DNA from: Campylobacter concisus
GTDB lineage: Bacteria > Campylobacterota > Campylobacteria > Campylobacterales > Campylobacteraceae
DNA: 6,601 nucleotides
Direction of reading: 5' to 3'
NCBI GenBank assembly: GCA_018375265.1
Contig: JAHADO010000074.1
Location: 1 to 6,601, forward strand
Below the pieces are notes generated by a model. The model had not been told where the DNA came from. It saw only the letters and a program-made list of their open reading frames with translations, and did not search any database. Below, one piece after another: positions 6,019 to 6,601 of the stretch. The translations under genes and the position numbers were made by a program. Every line of letters begins with the position of its first letter. Positions within the stretch are counted from its first letter, which is position 1.

Positions 6019-6338
6019 TCCACTTTTTAGCGCTTTTACTAGCCGGATGTTGTGAGGTCTCTGGCGTCTTTTTTATCACGAAATTTTCAAAAAGCACAGG
6101 CGTAAAAAAATGGGCAAATTTCATCCTTTTGCTTGGAAATTTCGCCCTTTCTTTAACGCTACTTAGCTATGCGATGCAAACTATCGCTATGTCGGTGGCG
6201 TATGCGATCTGGACGGGCATCGGAGCGATCGGAGCAGTCGTGGTGGGCGTAGCTTTTGAAGGTGAAAAGATAAATTTTAAAAAGGCCTTGTTTTTAGCGC
6301 TCATTATCTTTAGTGTGGTGATGTTAAAGATCGTTTAA
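6015..6338 (+). CDS. Small multidrug resistance protein, YkkD-like subunit of a pair
   Basis: A 107-residue, four-helix inner-membrane exporter subunit. It starts MIHFLALLLAGCCEVSGVFF with the essential glutamate at position 14, very like B. subtilis YkkD (LCAGCLEMAGV). Helix 3 has the standard YAIWTGIG (63-70), followed by GAIGAVVVGV-type packing residues. Positive charge sits in the first loop (K23, K26, K31, K32) and third loop (K85, K89, K90), with none in the second loop and one at the C-terminus, so both termini are predicted outside, opposite to its partner. It overlaps the upstream gene by four bases (ATGA), which favours equal amounts of the two subunits. The probable unit is an antiparallel heterodimer; substrate unknown. 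Confidence 0.94.
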   Translation: MIHFLALLLAGCCEVSGVFFITKFSKSTGVKKWANFILLLGNFALSLTLLSYAMQTIAMSVAYAIWTGIGAIGAVVVGVAFEGEKINFKKALFLALIIFSVVMLKIV

Positions 6339-6342
6339 GGAG
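6337..6342 (+). promoter_or_regulatory. Ribosome binding site that sets the TTG start of the CDF gene
   Basis: AAGGAG, beginning inside the stop codon of the YkkD-like gene and ending five bases before TTG at 6348. It is the main reason for choosing TTG as the start. Confidence 0.7.
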
Positions 6343-6347
6343 CAAAT

Positions 6348-6601
6348 TTGGAAGTAGTAGAGCAGGTCACGTCGCGAGATAAGACCATTGTAAAAACAGG
6401 TATTATAGGTATAGTGACAAATGCCATTTTAGCGGCTATAAAGGCTGTAGTGGGCTTTGCTAGCGGCTCGATTGCTATCATCTTAGATGCGGTAAATAAC
6501 CTAAGCGACGCACTTTCGTCGGTCATTACCATTGTCGGTATAAAAATAGCTGGGAAAAGCCCAGATAAAGAGCATCCATTTGGTTACGGCAGAGTGGAGT
6601 A
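6348..6601 (+). CDS. Cation diffusion facilitator metal exporter, N-terminal part only
   Basis: About 84 codons are inside the window; the rest runs off the right edge. These transporters exchange divalent metal ions for protons across the inner membrane. The visible part has a short charged N-terminus (to about residue 17), helix 1 (about 18-38), helix 2 with LDAVNNLSDALSS (46-58), and then PDKEHPFGYGRVE (72-84), the family signature between helices 2 and 3. The helix 2 metal-site pair aligns as Asn50 and Asp54 (N-x3-D) rather than the H/D-x3-D of zinc exporters, a pattern associated with manganese-type members. The start is TTG with AAGGAG five bases upstream, nine bases after the SMR pair. 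The metal-site half in helix 5 is not visible, so specificity is open. Confidence 0.9.
   Translation, partial: MEVVEQVTSRDKTIVKTGIIGIVTNAILAAIKAVVGFASGSIAIILDAVNNLSDALSSVITIVGIKIAGKSPDKEHPFGYGRVE

Overview
The window looks like part of a Campylobacter chromosome, probably from the C. concisus/curvus/showae side of the genus. The evidence is AT-rich, A/T-tract-rich intergenic DNA, heavy use of AAATTT-type coding runs, AAGGA-type ribosome binding sites, and the order trpS, aroK, der, EamA transporter, kdsA. As I recall it, this order matches the C. jejuni Cj0384c-Cj0388 neighbourhood. The species call is inference.

Left part, minus strand: der (GTPase for 50S ribosome assembly, TTG start) and aroK (shikimate kinase) overlap by 20 bases and form one transcription unit reading leftwards. 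trpS (tryptophanyl-tRNA synthetase, C-terminal end off the window) follows after an unusually long gap. That gap (849-1404) holds no gene. It is built from degenerate tandem units carrying five imperfect palindromes, the best a 53-base near-perfect hairpin at 993-1045. This is the most unusual structure in the window.

Middle: a short divergent region (3296-3448) holds a TATAAT -10 box for der, a candidate promoter for the plus-strand genes, and a small palindrome.

Right part, plus strand: an EamA-type 10-helix transporter, kdsA (KDO-8-phosphate synthase of the metal-dependent type), an unrecognised small lipoprotein, two small multidrug resistance (SMR) proteins resembling the B. subtilis YkkC/YkkD pair, and the start of a cation diffusion facilitator. 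Gaps are 15 bases or less, and the SMR pair overlaps by ATGA, so this is probably one operon. The first two genes fit the conserved backbone. The lipoprotein and efflux genes look like an accessory block behind kdsA. The two SMR subunits have opposite charge patterns, which predicts a heterodimer of two oppositely inserted subunits.

Overall the protein-coding content is housekeeping (translation, aromatic amino acid synthesis, ribosome assembly, LPS core synthesis) plus small-molecule and metal export. No phage, insertion sequence, CRISPR array or RNA gene was seen.
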